Below, one piece after another: positions 26,643 to 34,483 of a stretch of DNA of 64,000 nucleotides; the stretch's first letter is position 1; the number at the start of each line of letters is the position of its first letter. Below the pieces are notes generated by a model. The model was not told the origin of the DNA, did no database searches, and worked only from the letters and a program-made list of their open reading frames with translations. This DNA is from an uncultured Bacteroidales bacterium. GTDB taxonomy: Bacteria; Bacteroidota; Bacteroidia; Bacteroidales; UBA932. The stretch spans positions 124,001 through 188,000 of the forward strand of contig CAMYVB010000001.1 of NCBI GenBank assembly GCA_947302175.1, written 5' to 3'. Position numbers and translations under genes: made by a program.

Positions 26643-28406
26643 CTATCGCTTGACAATGAAACCATTACCCTTGCCGTCGGAAAGGAAGAGGGTGGCGCCG
26701 TTCTCGCCCAGGACAGTGACTTCGTATTGCCGGCCTGTCTGAGAGGAAGTGCCGTCGAAGTAGCTGAAAGAGAGGGTGAAGCTCTCGCCTGCGGCGGCCT
26801 TGACGGGGATGCCTCCGAAGGTGAGGACTTTGTCGGACCAGGGGTCGTTGACGGAGAAGGTTACGAGGGAACCGTCGGCGGAGTACTCGCGGCTCAACTG
26901 GTCGGAACCGGGGTTGTACACGAGATTGCCGGTGGTCAGATATGCGCCGTATAAACGGTATCCGAGGACGGGGTCGTCGCAGAATCCATGGGAGTAGGTG
27001 CCCGACTTCCTGAATATGGCGCAGGTGTACTCCATGCTCTGATCCCTTCTGACATTGAAGTAATTGTTGGAGTAGCGTACATAGAAGTTGTAGTAGTTGT
27101 CGGACTTATAATTCACTATCGCTTTGTTGTTGCTGAAAGTGACGGTGGCGGTGTTGACGTTGCCGCTCCTGTTTTCGAGGGCAAGCCACGCCGAACCGCC
27201 GTTTGAGGGATGCCTGCCGAGGTAATTGTCGCCGTTTTTGAATTGCATCGAGTTGCCGGACTTGGAGGCGACAGCCAGAACGAGGATGTTGGGGCTCGTC
27301 ACGGTGACTTCGTTGCCGCTCACTGTGAATCCTTCGGAGGTGGCGCCCATGCCTTTGCCGCTGCCGTTGGATGCAGTTGTCATCGCGAATTCGGGCGCAT
27401 TGCTCTTGTTCATGATGATAAGCTCGTCGCCTTCGGAGAGGTCATTGATGGAAGTGGCCAGGGTGTAGACGGTTCCGCCCTGGGAAGGTCCTTCGTATTC
27501 GGCCTGGGACATATCGACGCTCATGCGCCTGATGTGGCCGGAAGTGAAGCTGAATCCTTCCCTGAGGGTGATGGTGCGGCTGAAAGTGCCTCCGTTGGAG
27601 AGGTTTGCCTTGATTGTCAGCTCTTTGCCCCCGAGATTTGCGGGGACGCATGCGAACCATATGGCCTCTTCCTGCGCCACGTCGGTCGCGGAAGTGTTGA
27701 CTACGACAGAGTATGAAGCCTCCCTGGTCGTGCAGCTGCCGTCTGTGAACTTGTACCAGACCGAGCCGCTCAAAGGGGCGTCGTCCGTAGAGATGACGAC
27801 GGAAGTCACGCTCACGCCTTCGCCCAGGCTAAGGCCGGTGAGGAAAAGCTTGCAGTAGGCTGTAATGTGGCTGAAGTCGACTTCCACGGATGTGGGCATG
27901 GTCGTGTAGGCTTCGGACTTGGCCACGATGATGTGGGCTGCCTCGTCGACGGAGCCCGGGGAAGGGGTCTGTGTGCCGGGGACTGTCACGGAGCATGCTT
28001 CGCGGCTGCTGCTGGGCCATACGAAGGCCGAGGCAGGGGAGACAAGGTAGAAGGTGTAGGGGGAGGAGGTTTCGATGCCGGAGAAAGAGGCGTCGAAGTC
28101 CACTCTCGTGATGTGGCCCTCACCGTCGGTTTCGCTCTGGCTGACGCCGGCGGTAACGGCATATTCGTAATTGAGCGAAATCTCTATGGATTTGTCGTTT
28201 ACGGTCCAGAATGAGGGGTAGCGGGTGACGCTGCCCTCCGTAATGGGGTCGCCGAATGCGCTGCGGGTGCCGGGAGCCATTGAAGTGAAGTGTACGGTCA
28301 TGGGCGCGGTTTCTTCAAATTGCTCTGTGGGCTCGTTGCTGCGGCAAGAACTCACTGCTGCTGTCATGACAGCAGCGGATGCTATAAGAATCCAAATCTT
28401 TTTCAT
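26643..28406 (-). CDS. Fimbrillin-like surface lipoprotein
   Basis: This is a probable cell-surface lipoprotein of Bacteroidales fimbrillin type. The lipoprotein signal ends in VSSC (C21). The next ~300 residues show features of fimbrillin-A-like proteins: an early TRSAFGDP motif, FWTVNDKSIEI, and VEVDFSHITAYCKLFL followed by TSVVISTDDAPLSG (core SVVISTDDAPL). The remaining ~280 residues form further beta domains, one starting YTLATSINDLSEGDELIIM and containing YLGRHPSNGG, seen in other secreted Bacteroidales proteins but not named here. The start is placed at 28406, at the signal peptide. An extension to 28445 would overlap the upstream small gene. Confidence 0.65.
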   Translation of the reverse strand: MKKIWILIASAAVMTAAVSSCRSNEPTEQFEETAPMTVHFTSMAPGTRSAFGDPITEGSVTRYPSFWTVNDKSIEISLNYEYAVTAGVSQSETDGEGHITRVDFDASFSGIETSSPYTFYLVSPASAFVWPSSSREACSVTVPGTQTPSPGSVDEAAHIIVAKSEAYTTMPTSVEVDFSHITAYCKLFLTGLSLGEGVSVTSVVISTDDAPLSGSVWYKFTDGSCTTREASYSVVVNTSATDVAQEEAIWFACVPANLGGKELTIKANLSNGGTFSRTITLREGFSFTSGHIRRMSVDMSQAEYEGPSQGGTVYTLATSINDLSEGDELIIMNKSNAPEFAMTTASNGSGKGMGATSEGFTVSGNEVTVTSPNILVLAVASKSGNSMQFKNGDNYLGRHPSNGGSAWLALENRSGNVNTATVTFSNNKAIVNYKSDNYYNFYVRYSNNYFNVRRDQSMEYTCAIFRKSGTYSHGFCDDPVLGYRLYGAYLTTGNLVYNPGSDQLSREYSADGSLVTFSVNDPWSDKVLTFGGIPVKAAAGESFTLSFSYFDGTSSQTGRQYEVTVLGENGATLFLSDGKGNGFIVKR

Positions 28407-28425
28407 CGTTTCTGCTGTTTTGACA

Positions 28426-28563
28426 TCAATAATTATCGTCTCCATCCCAATCTTCCCATCCGTCGTCTATCTGCCTGCCGGATGCGGAAAGCAGGCCCTC
28501 AACTGTCACCACCATCTCTTCTGCGACGGGGATGCAGTATTTCTCCTTTTTTATCATGATCAT
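28426..28563 (-). CDS. 45-residue acidic peptide with leader-like N-terminus
   Basis: This small frame encodes a lysine-containing N-terminal half, IKKEKYCIPVAEEM, then VVTVEGLLSASG, and an acidic C-terminal tail RQIDDGWEDWDGDDNY with two Trp. Small Bacteroidales proteins opening with K-x-Y-x-x-P-x-x-E and carrying an A/S-S-G segment are common, but no function is known to me. The first ATG overlaps the def stop (ATGA). A second ATG at 28557 gives 43 residues. It is followed 19 bases later by the fimbrillin-like gene. The LLSASG step resembles a leader/core boundary of exported ribosomal peptides, which is inference. Confidence 0.6.
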   Translation of the reverse strand: MIMIKKEKYCIPVAEEMVVTVEGLLSASGRQIDDGWEDWDGDDNY

Positions 28564-29114
28564 TTTATTTTTGCATTGTAACGTGTTGAGACATGGCCCC
28601 TTGAGATGTTCTGAAGCTTTTTCGAAATCATCTTCTTGCGTATGGGGGCTACAAGGTCGGTAAAGAGAGTGCCGTCGAGATGGGACATCTCGTGCTGAAT
28701 CATGCGGCAGGCGAATTTGTCGAAATGCTCGGTGACCTTTTCGAAATTCTCGTTGTAATATTCGACGGTCATTTCGGCGGGGCGGGTCACGTCGGCGTAG
28801 ATGCCGGGGACGCTGAGGCACCCCTCATTGTATTCGCACTTCTTCGGGCTTTCGTCTATGATAACGGGGTTTATCATTACGCGGAAAAAGCCTTTGAGGT
28901 AGTCGTAGACGTCAGTCATTATGTCGCCGTTCACGATGAGGACCCTGAGGCTCACGCCAATCTGGGGGGCGGCAAGACCGCAGCCGTCGGCCTGGGCGAG
29001 GGTGTCCTTGAGGTCGGTTATCAGTTTTGTGAGCTCTTCTTTTTTCGTCAGGTCCGCTTCGGCGGCCGGGGTCCTGAGCACTTCGGACCCGTAGAGGTAT
29101 ATCGGTTGTATCAT
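28560..29114 (-). CDS. def: Peptide deformylase
   Basis: It removes the N-formyl group from nascent proteins. All three active-site motifs are present: GCGLAAPQIG (residues 44-53, Gln51), EGCLSVPG with the metal-binding Cys (about 115-122), and QHEMSHLDG with the HExxH metal site (about 157-165). The length of 184 residues is normal for type I enzymes. The basic C-terminal tail is longer than in E. coli. It starts one base after the ruvX stop, and its own stop overlaps the ATG of the 45-residue peptide gene. Confidence 0.97.
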   Translation of the reverse strand: MIQPIYLYGSEVLRTPAAEADLTKKEELTKLITDLKDTLAQADGCGLAAPQIGVSLRVLIVNGDIMTDVYDYLKGFFRVMINPVIIDESPKKCEYNEGCLSVPGIYADVTRPAEMTVEYYNENFEKVTEHFDKFACRMIQHEMSHLDGTLFTDLVAPIRKKMISKKLQNISRGHVSTRYNAKIK

Positions 29115-29115
29115 C

Positions 29116-29532
29116 TTATCGGTTTTGTCTGTCCAGGAAGCCCTGGAGTATGATGGCCGCGCTTATCCTGTCGACAGAAGCCTTGTCGCGGCGGTCGCTG
29201 TATTTCATGCCTCCGTCTATCATGGCGCGGTGCGCTAGGACTGAAGTGAAGCGCTCGTCTTCCAGGGTGACGGGCACGTCGGGGAAGGCTTTGCGCAGGC
29301 GTTTGAGGAATACGTCGACGTCGGCGGCGGCTTCGCTCGGCCTGGAATCGGTATTGAGAGGGTAGCCCACGACGAAGCCGACTATGGTTTCGCTGCGGGC
29401 GTATTTTTGAAGATAATCTATTATATTTGCAGCAGGAACGGTCTCCAGCGGAGAAGCAAAAATCTTCAGAGGGTCGCTGACTGCAACCCCCGTGCGCTTC
29501 CTGCCGTAGTCTATGCCTATGTACCTTTCCAT
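29116..29532 (-). CDS. ruvX: Pre-16S rRNA nuclease / Holliday junction resolvase-like protein YqgF
   Basis: This RNase H-fold nuclease processes the 5' end of 16S rRNA in E. coli. The motifs are IGIDYGRKRTGVAVSDPL with the first catalytic Asp (about residues 5-22), VVGYPLN, LEDERFTSVLA with the acidic residue, and the C-terminal DRISAAIILQGFL. A length of 138 residues fits. It is the first gene of the minus-strand unit ruvX-def-peptide-fimbrillin-M6-acyltransferase, with a -7 box 11 bases before its ATG. Confidence 0.94.
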   Translation of the reverse strand: MERYIGIDYGRKRTGVAVSDPLKIFASPLETVPAANIIDYLQKYARSETIVGFVVGYPLNTDSRPSEAAADVDVFLKRLRKAFPDVPVTLEDERFTSVLAHRAMIDGGMKYSDRRDKASVDRISAAIILQGFLDRQNR

Positions 29533-29542
29533 GAAAAACGCG

Positions 29543-29550
29543 CAAAGTTA
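29543..29550 (-). promoter_or_regulatory. -7 box for ruvX-def unit
   Basis: TAACTTTG on the minus strand fits TAnnTTTG and would give a leader of only about 7 bases before the ruvX ATG at 29532. No matching -33 element is evident. Confidence 0.45.
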
Positions 29551-29559
29551 CAAATAATT

Positions 29560-30408
29560 ATGGCAAAAGAAAATAATAAGAAACGCCGCGACCCGGGCAT
29601 ATACAGTCTGGCACTCGTGGAAAAGAAGAGCCATAAAGTTTTGTGGCAGAGAGATTTCACGAGGAATCTCCTGTGGCTTTCCATTTCGGCTGTGGTCCTA
29701 ATCGGCGCTGCGATAGTGTATTGCATCATCGCGTTCACCCCCTTGAGAGTCACCATTCCGGGCTATCCCGACGCCCGTTCGCGCAACGCCGCAGTCCAGA
29801 ATGCCATCAAAATAGACTCCCTCGAGAATCTCATCACCCGCTGGGATCTCTATGCCGAAAATCTGAGCCGCGTAATCGACGCCCGTGAGCCCCTCAACAT
29901 AGACTCGGTCATACGCCGTCGCAACTACATCGCCGAACAGGGTCCCGACCCCGCGCTCATCGAGGAAAGTGACTCCCTTCTGCGCAAGGAAGTCCTCGGG
30001 GCGGGCCAGTTCAGCGTGAGCGGCCAGTCCAAGATACTGCCCCTCGAGGGAAGGCATTTCTTCACGCCCCTCAAGGGCGCAGTTTCCCGCCACTTCGACG
30101 CCCAGTTGCACCCCTGGGCCGACATCTCGGCCCCGGCCGGCTCAATGGTGATGTCCGTCCTTGACGGAACGGTGGTATTTACCGGCTGGAACGACGAGTC
30201 CGGCTACACAATCGCCGTCCAGCACGAGAGTGGCGTGCTCACCTTCTATAAGCACAACCAAAAGATACTCAAGCAGTTCGGAGACCGCGTGACGGCCGGC
30301 ACCCCCATAGCCCTGCTAGGCTCGTCCCTTGAGTCCTCCGACCACCTGCGCTTCGAGCTCTGGTACAACGGCAGTCCCGTCGATCCCGAAATGTATATCA
30401 GCTTCTGA
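29560..30408 (+). CDS. Membrane-anchored M23-family peptidase
   Basis: This is a LytM-type protein with a short basic cytoplasmic N-terminus, one membrane segment (about residues 35-60, LLWLSISAVVLIGAAIVYC) and a periplasmic part. The M23 core has HPWADISAP (His and Asp of HxxxD) and a C-terminal DHLRFELWYNG, where the usual H-x-H appears as H-L-R. One zinc or catalytic His therefore seems replaced, which suggests a regulatory, inactive LytM protein, perhaps acting on amidases. The ATG at 29560 is used, since the frame extends upstream across the divergent ruvX start. The length is 282 residues. Its stop overlaps the dxr ATG. Confidence 0.85.
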   Translation: MAKENNKKRRDPGIYSLALVEKKSHKVLWQRDFTRNLLWLSISAVVLIGAAIVYCIIAFTPLRVTIPGYPDARSRNAAVQNAIKIDSLENLITRWDLYAENLSRVIDAREPLNIDSVIRRRNYIAEQGPDPALIEESDSLLRKEVLGAGQFSVSGQSKILPLEGRHFFTPLKGAVSRHFDAQLHPWADISAPAGSMVMSVLDGTVVFTGWNDESGYTIAVQHESGVLTFYKHNQKILKQFGDRVTAGTPIALLGSSLESSDHLRFELWYNGSPVDPEMYISF

Positions 30409-31565
30409 TGGAAAGGAAAAGACGAATCGCCATCCTCGGATCCACAGGATCCATAGGGCGCCAGACCCTCGACGTCGTGCGCCAGCACCCCGACCTCTTT
30501 GAAGTAGAGCTGATTTCAGCCAACAATTCAGCGGACCTGCTCGCCGCCCAGGCAGTGGAGTTCGATGTGAACAACGCAGTCATCTGCAACGAGGAAAAGT
30601 GGGGCGAACTGAGCGCGAAACTTTCTGCCACCCCTGTGAAAGTTTTCTCCGGCGTGGAGTCCCTGTGCGAGCTAGTCGCTTCCGACAGGGTTGATATCGT
30701 AGTCGCGGCAATGGTGGGATTCAGCGGCCTTAGACCCACGCTCGCGGCCGTCAGGGCGGGCAAAATAATCGCCCTTGCCAATAAGGAAACCCTTGTCGCC
30801 GCCGGCTCCATCGTGATGGATCTCGCCAAGAAGTTCGACGCCCCCATACTGCCCGTCGACTCAGAGCATTCAGCCATCTTCCAGTGCCTTCTTGGCGCGA
30901 GTGGTAATGCCCTTGAGCGCATACATCTCACTGCTTCCGGCGGTCCTTTCCGCATCTGGGACAGGGAAAGGATAGCCTCCGCCCGCAGCAGCGACGCCCT
31001 CAAGCACCCCAACTGGTCCATGGGCGCAAAAATCACCATAGACTCCGCCACAATGATGAACAAGGGTTTCGAAGTCATCGAGGCCCGCTGGCTTTTCGAC
31101 GTCCCCGCGTCGAAAATTCATGTCGTCGTCCACCCCGAGTCCATAATCCACTCCATGGTGGAGTTTGAGGACGGCGCCGTCATCGCCCAGATGGGGCACC
31201 CCGACATGCGCGAGGCCATACAGTTCGCCATGGCCTTCCCCCGCAGGCTCAGCCTCAACTCCCGCAAACTCGATTTCGCCGCGCTCGGAAGCCTCAGCTT
31301 CTTCGAGCCCGACCTCGAGCGCTTCCCCTGCCTGGGACTGGCTTTCGAGGCCCTCGAAAGGGGAGGAAACGCCCCCTGCGCCCTCAATGCCGCAAATGAG
31401 GCGGCAGTAGCGGCTTACCTTAAGGACCGTATAAAATTCTACGACATACCTGCCATACTCGAAAAGTGCCTTTCAGGCCTGAATTTTGCAGTTGAGCCTT
31501 CGCTCGAAGACATATTTGCGACCCACGAGGCCGTCTTCGCCAAGGCCAACGAATTGATATGGTAG
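30408..31565 (+). CDS. dxr: 1-deoxy-D-xylulose-5-phosphate reductoisomerase
   Basis: This is the second enzyme of the methylerythritol phosphate route to isoprenoids, NADPH-dependent. The NADPH site GSTGSIG is at residues 10-16. LANKETLVAAG, the metal-binding PVDSEHSAIFQCL, ASGGPFR, TIDSATMMNKGFEVIEA and HPESIIHSMVE follow in order. The length of 385 residues is normal. It makes precursors for the undecaprenyl carrier synthesised by uppS at the start of the window. The start overlaps the stop of the M23 gene by one base, and rseP overlaps its end by seven. Confidence 0.97.
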   Translation: MERKRRIAILGSTGSIGRQTLDVVRQHPDLFEVELISANNSADLLAAQAVEFDVNNAVICNEEKWGELSAKLSATPVKVFSGVESLCELVASDRVDIVVAAMVGFSGLRPTLAAVRAGKIIALANKETLVAAGSIVMDLAKKFDAPILPVDSEHSAIFQCLLGASGNALERIHLTASGGPFRIWDRERIASARSSDALKHPNWSMGAKITIDSATMMNKGFEVIEARWLFDVPASKIHVVVHPESIIHSMVEFEDGAVIAQMGHPDMREAIQFAMAFPRRLSLNSRKLDFAALGSLSFFEPDLERFPCLGLAFEALERGGNAPCALNAANEAAVAAYLKDRIKFYDIPAILEKCLSGLNFAVEPSLEDIFATHEAVFAKANELIW

Positions 31566-32899
31566 TTCTGATAAAGACCCTTCAGGTCATCCTCGCCCTG
31601 TCCCTGCTCATAGTCATCCATGAGCTGGGCCATTTTACCTTTGCCAAGATCTTCGGCATCAGGGTGGACAAGTTCTTCCTTTTCTTCGACGTCGGCGGCT
31701 TCAAGCTCTTCAGCACCAAGACTTCAAAGTGGTTCCTGCGCCTCTTCCCCAAGGCCGCTATTTGGGAGACCGAGTACGGAATAGGCTGGCTGCCCCTCGG
31801 CGGCTACTGCAAGATTTGCGGCATGGTGGACGAGTCCATGGACCTCGAGAGCCTGAAGGGCGAGCCTCAGAGCTGGGAGTTCCGCACAAAGCCTGCCTGG
31901 CAGCGCCTGCTGGTCATGTTCGGCGGCGTACTCTTCAATTTCCTCTCGGCCATAGTCTTTTTCACCGGCATACTTGCTTCAAGGGGCGAGTCTTACGTGG
32001 AAAACGAAGGCAACGCCATCTATGCCAGCGAGCTTGCTGTCGAGCTGGGTTTCCGCACGGGCGACGAGATACTCCTTCTCGACGACTACGCCCCCACCAA
32101 CTTTTATTCTTTGCAGGCGGACCTCGCCCGCAGGGGAGTGAGGAAGGTGACTGTCCTTCGCGGAGGTGATACAGTGGAGTTGTATATGGACCGCTCCAAG
32201 ATGGGTGAGGTGCTCTCTTCGCCCGGTATGTTCGATCTTGCCATTCCCTTTGTCATAGACTCCATTCCCCCGGAAAGCATCAACGCCGGTTGCGGCCTTC
32301 AAAAGTTCGACAAAGTGGTGGCGGTGGGCGGAGTCCCCACTCCCTACGCCCAGGATTCGCGGCCGCTGATAGCCGCAAATGCGGGCGGAAGCGCTGAACT
32401 GACCGTTTCACGCGAGGGTGAGGAGTTCCCCATTAGCGTCGAGGTTGACACACTCGGGCGCATAGGCGTATTCATGCAGATCCCCGGCCTGAAAGTGCGC
32501 AAATACGGTCCCCTGGAGGTGATTCCCGCCGGTTTACGCTACACCTGGTCCACAATACGCGACTACCTGCGCGACCTTCGCCTCGTTGCCACTCCTTCCA
32601 CGGGAGCATACAAGTCCGTGGGCAGCTTCATCGCCATAGGGCAGGTTTTCCCTTCGTCGTGGAACTGGCTCGAATTCATCTACCTTATCGCCGTGCTCTC
32701 GGTCATGCTGGGCGTAATGAACCTCATACCCATCCCGGGCCTTGACGGCGGTCACATACTCTTCACCATTTATGAAATGATAACCGGACGCAAGCCAAGC
32801 GACAAGTTCATGGCCGTGGCCCAGATGGTAGGAATGGCGCTGCTTGTGCTGCTGATGTTCCTCGCGTTCGGCAACGACATAGGACGAATCATCAAATAG
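31559..32899 (+). CDS. rseP: Site-2 intramembrane metalloprotease RseP
   Basis: This membrane-embedded zinc protease cuts anti-sigma factors and residual signal peptides within the membrane. HELGH (residues 21-25) lies in the first membrane segment. A central periplasmic region of about 200 residues includes two PDZ-like stretches. The second metal-site motif, NLIPIPGLDGGH, is near residue 395, followed by a last hydrophobic segment. The length of 446 residues is normal. It overlaps dxr by seven bases, an order widely conserved in Bacteroidota and other phyla. Confidence 0.95.
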   Translation: MVVLIKTLQVILALSLLIVIHELGHFTFAKIFGIRVDKFFLFFDVGGFKLFSTKTSKWFLRLFPKAAIWETEYGIGWLPLGGYCKICGMVDESMDLESLKGEPQSWEFRTKPAWQRLLVMFGGVLFNFLSAIVFFTGILASRGESYVENEGNAIYASELAVELGFRTGDEILLLDDYAPTNFYSLQADLARRGVRKVTVLRGGDTVELYMDRSKMGEVLSSPGMFDLAIPFVIDSIPPESINAGCGLQKFDKVVAVGGVPTPYAQDSRPLIAANAGGSAELTVSREGEEFPISVEVDTLGRIGVFMQIPGLKVRKYGPLEVIPAGLRYTWSTIRDYLRDLRLVATPSTGAYKSVGSFIAIGQVFPSSWNWLEFIYLIAVLSVMLGVMNLIPIPGLDGGHILFTIYEMITGRKPSDKFMAVAQMVGMALLVLLMFLAFGNDIGRIIK

Positions 32900-32908
32900 T
32901 TACCCTAT

Positions 32909-33904
32909 ATGAAAAAGGCAATAATATGCGCTATGGCGCTTCTCGCCCTGGTCTCCTGCAAGTCCGGGAAGTCCGGGAAACTGCTCCCCTCCGTGAGCGG
33001 CAAGGCCGGTGAAGTTGTCGTTGTAATGGAAAAACCCGCATGGGAAGGTGAATGCGGCGCGGCGGTGCGCGATATCCTCGCCTCCGATACGCCTTATCTC
33101 GCCCAGAGGGAGCCGCTCTACAACCTCGTCAACGTGACTCCTTCCAATTTTGTCAACATCTTCCAGGTCCATCGCAACATCGTAGTTTTCGTGATCGACC
33201 CCCAGGCCCCCGAGGAAGGCATCAAGTACCAGAGCGACATATGGGCCCGCCCCCAGTGCGTCATCTGGGTTAACGCCCCCACGGACGCCCGTGCCACGGA
33301 GATGGTTAAGGAAAACGCCCGCGTGATTTCTGAGACCATTGAGCAGGCCGAGCGCGACCGTATAGTCGCCAACACCCTACGCTATGAGGAGGCCTCCATA
33401 TTCCCCGCCGTTTCCGAAGTCATAGGCGGCTCGCCCCACTTCCCCTCCGGCTACAAGCTCAAGAAGCGCACTGCCGATTTCGCATGGGTGGCCGACGAAA
33501 AGCAGTACACCATGCAGGGCGTGCTCCTTTACAAGACTCCCGCCCTCGGCGACGAGCGCGACTTCAGCCTCGAGCGCCTGGTGGAAGTGCGCAACGAAGT
33601 GCTTCGTCTCAACGTTCCCGGCATGCTGGACAATTCCTATATGACGACGAGCACTTTCCTCCCTCCTTCGGTGGAATTCCTCAAGTATAAAGACAGGAAT
33701 TTCGCCCAACTGCGTGGCTTCTGGGAAGTCTCGGGCGACTTCATGGGCGGTCCTTTCGTGTCCCATTCCTTCTACAGTGCCGACGGGCAGTGGGTCATCA
33801 CCGAAGACGCTTTCGTCTATGCTCCCAAGTATGATAAGAGACAGTATCTGAGGCAGGTGGAGTCGCTTCTCTACTCGTTTGAGTGGCCCGAAAAAGGAAA
33901 GTGA
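32909..33904 (+). CDS. DUF4837 family lipoprotein
   Basis: This Bacteroidota-specific lipoprotein has no known function. The lipoprotein signal ends in LVSC (C17), followed by a Gly/Ser/Lys linker. The domain includes FVNIFQVHRNIV, WARPQCVIWVNAP and the C-terminal LRGFWEVSGDFMGGPFVSHS, which are typical of DUF4837. A length of 331 residues fits. It follows rseP by nine bases and closes the M23-dxr-rseP unit, just before the tRNA-Glu promoter. Confidence 0.85.
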   Translation: MKKAIICAMALLALVSCKSGKSGKLLPSVSGKAGEVVVVMEKPAWEGECGAAVRDILASDTPYLAQREPLYNLVNVTPSNFVNIFQVHRNIVVFVIDPQAPEEGIKYQSDIWARPQCVIWVNAPTDARATEMVKENARVISETIEQAERDRIVANTLRYEEASIFPAVSEVIGGSPHFPSGYKLKKRTADFAWVADEKQYTMQGVLLYKTPALGDERDFSLERLVEVRNEVLRLNVPGMLDNSYMTTSTFLPPSVEFLKYKDRNFAQLRGFWEVSGDFMGGPFVSHSFYSADGQWVITEDAFVYAPKYDKRQYLRQVESLLYSFEWPEKGK

Positions 33905-33923
33905 AAATGAATTGAAAAAATTA

Positions 33924-33955
33924 TTTGGGTTTGTAAAAATTATTCTATACCTTTG
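33924..33955 (+). promoter_or_regulatory. Full Bacteroidota promoter for tRNA-Glu and rpsT
   Basis: TTTG at 33924-33927 and TACCTTTG at 33948-33955 are separated by 20 bases, matching TTTG-N19-21-TAnnTTTG. The predicted start is near 33960, about 11 bases before the tRNA. This is one of the best promoter matches in the window. Confidence 0.75.
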
Positions 33956-33970
33956 CAGTCCCAAAATTTT

Positions 33971-34045
33971 GGTGGGTTCGTATAACGGCTAGTACTCAAG
34001 ATTTTCATTCTTGCAATAGGAGTTCGATTCTCCTACCCACTACCA
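33971..34045 (+). tRNA. tRNA-Glu (anticodon TTC), CCA encoded
   Basis: The acceptor stem GGTGGGT pairs with ACCCACT. The anticodon arm CAAGA-TTTTCAT-TCTTG carries TTC, and the T arm AGGAG-TTCGATT-CTCCT is regular. The discriminator A at 34042 is followed by a genomic CCA. A perfect palindrome CCAAAATTTTGG (33961-33972) overlaps its 5' end. Confidence 0.96.
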
Positions 34046-34064
34046 AAATTAAAAAAATAGTATA

Positions 34065-34316
34065 ATGGCAAATACAGCATCCGCTAAGAAGTGCGTTCGC
34101 CAGAGCGAAAGGCACAGACTGCATAACAAGTATTATGCAAAGACAACGAGGAACGCCATCCGCGCCCTCAGGAACACAACCGACAAAGAGTCCGCAGAGG
34201 CAAACGCCCCCAAGGTCTATGCAATGATTGACAAGCTTGCAAAGATGGGCCTCATTCACAAGAACAAGGCTTCCAATCTCAAGAGCGGCCTCGCCGTTTA
34301 CATCAACAAGCTTTAG
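34065..34316 (+). CDS. rpsT: 30S ribosomal protein S20
   Basis: This small basic primary 16S rRNA-binding protein has the family N-terminus [21 protein letters not shown] (core [10 protein letters not shown]) and a helical body ending [22 protein letters not shown] (core [10 protein letters not shown]). The length of 83 residues is normal. It lies 19 bases after tRNA-Glu and is probably expressed from the same promoter, as no further -7 box is seen. Confidence 0.95.
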   Translation: MANTASAKKCVRQSERHRLHNKYYAKTTRNAIRALRNTTDKESAEANAPKVYAMIDKLAKMGLIHKNKASNLKSGLAVYINKL

Positions 34317-34325
34317 AAATAGAAG

Positions 34326-34356
34326 AAGGCCGCCGAGATACGGCGGCCTTTCTTTT
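34326..34356 (+). terminator. Hairpin with T-rich tail between rpsT and tRNA-Pro
   Basis: AAGGCCGCCG at 34326-34335 pairs with CGGCGGCCTT at 34341-34350 over an AGATA loop, followed by TCTTTT. The tail ends exactly where tRNA-Pro begins, leaving no room for a promoter between them. Confidence 0.8.
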
Positions 34357-34430
34357 CGGGATGTAGCGCAGTTGGCTAGCGTGCCACGTTCGGGACGTGG
34401 AGGTCGTCCGTTCGAGTCGGATCATCCCGA
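34357..34430 (+). tRNA. tRNA-Pro (anticodon CGG)
   Basis: The acceptor CGGGATG pairs with CATCCCG at 34423-34429, with discriminator A at 34430. The anticodon arm CCACG-TTCGGGA-CGTGG gives CGG. The T arm around GTTCGAGTC is regular. CCA is not encoded. It reads codon CCG, which is rare in most genes here but frequent in gdhA. Confidence 0.94.
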
Positions 34431-34434
34431 CATA

Positions 34435-34469
34435 AAAAAACCAGGCTGGAAAAATCAGCCTGGTTTTTT
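34435..34469. terminator. Strong bidirectional terminator after tRNA-Pro
   Basis: AAAAAACCAGGCTG (34435-34448) pairs perfectly with CAGCCTGGTTTTTT (34456-34469). The T run on one strand and the matching A run on the other let it serve the tRNA unit and the convergent lipoprotein gene. Confidence 0.9.
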
Positions 34470-34483
34470 GTCTCGTTTATGCT

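Noticed and set aside
28407..28445. Longer N-terminus for the fimbrillin-like lipoprotein
   Set aside because: It overlaps the small peptide gene and places 13 residues before a standard lipoprotein signal that starts at 28406.
33961..33972. Palindrome CCAAAATTTTGG at the 5' end of tRNA-Glu as an operator or processing hairpin
   Set aside because: It cannot form a looped hairpin and is AT-rich, so chance is the simplest explanation.
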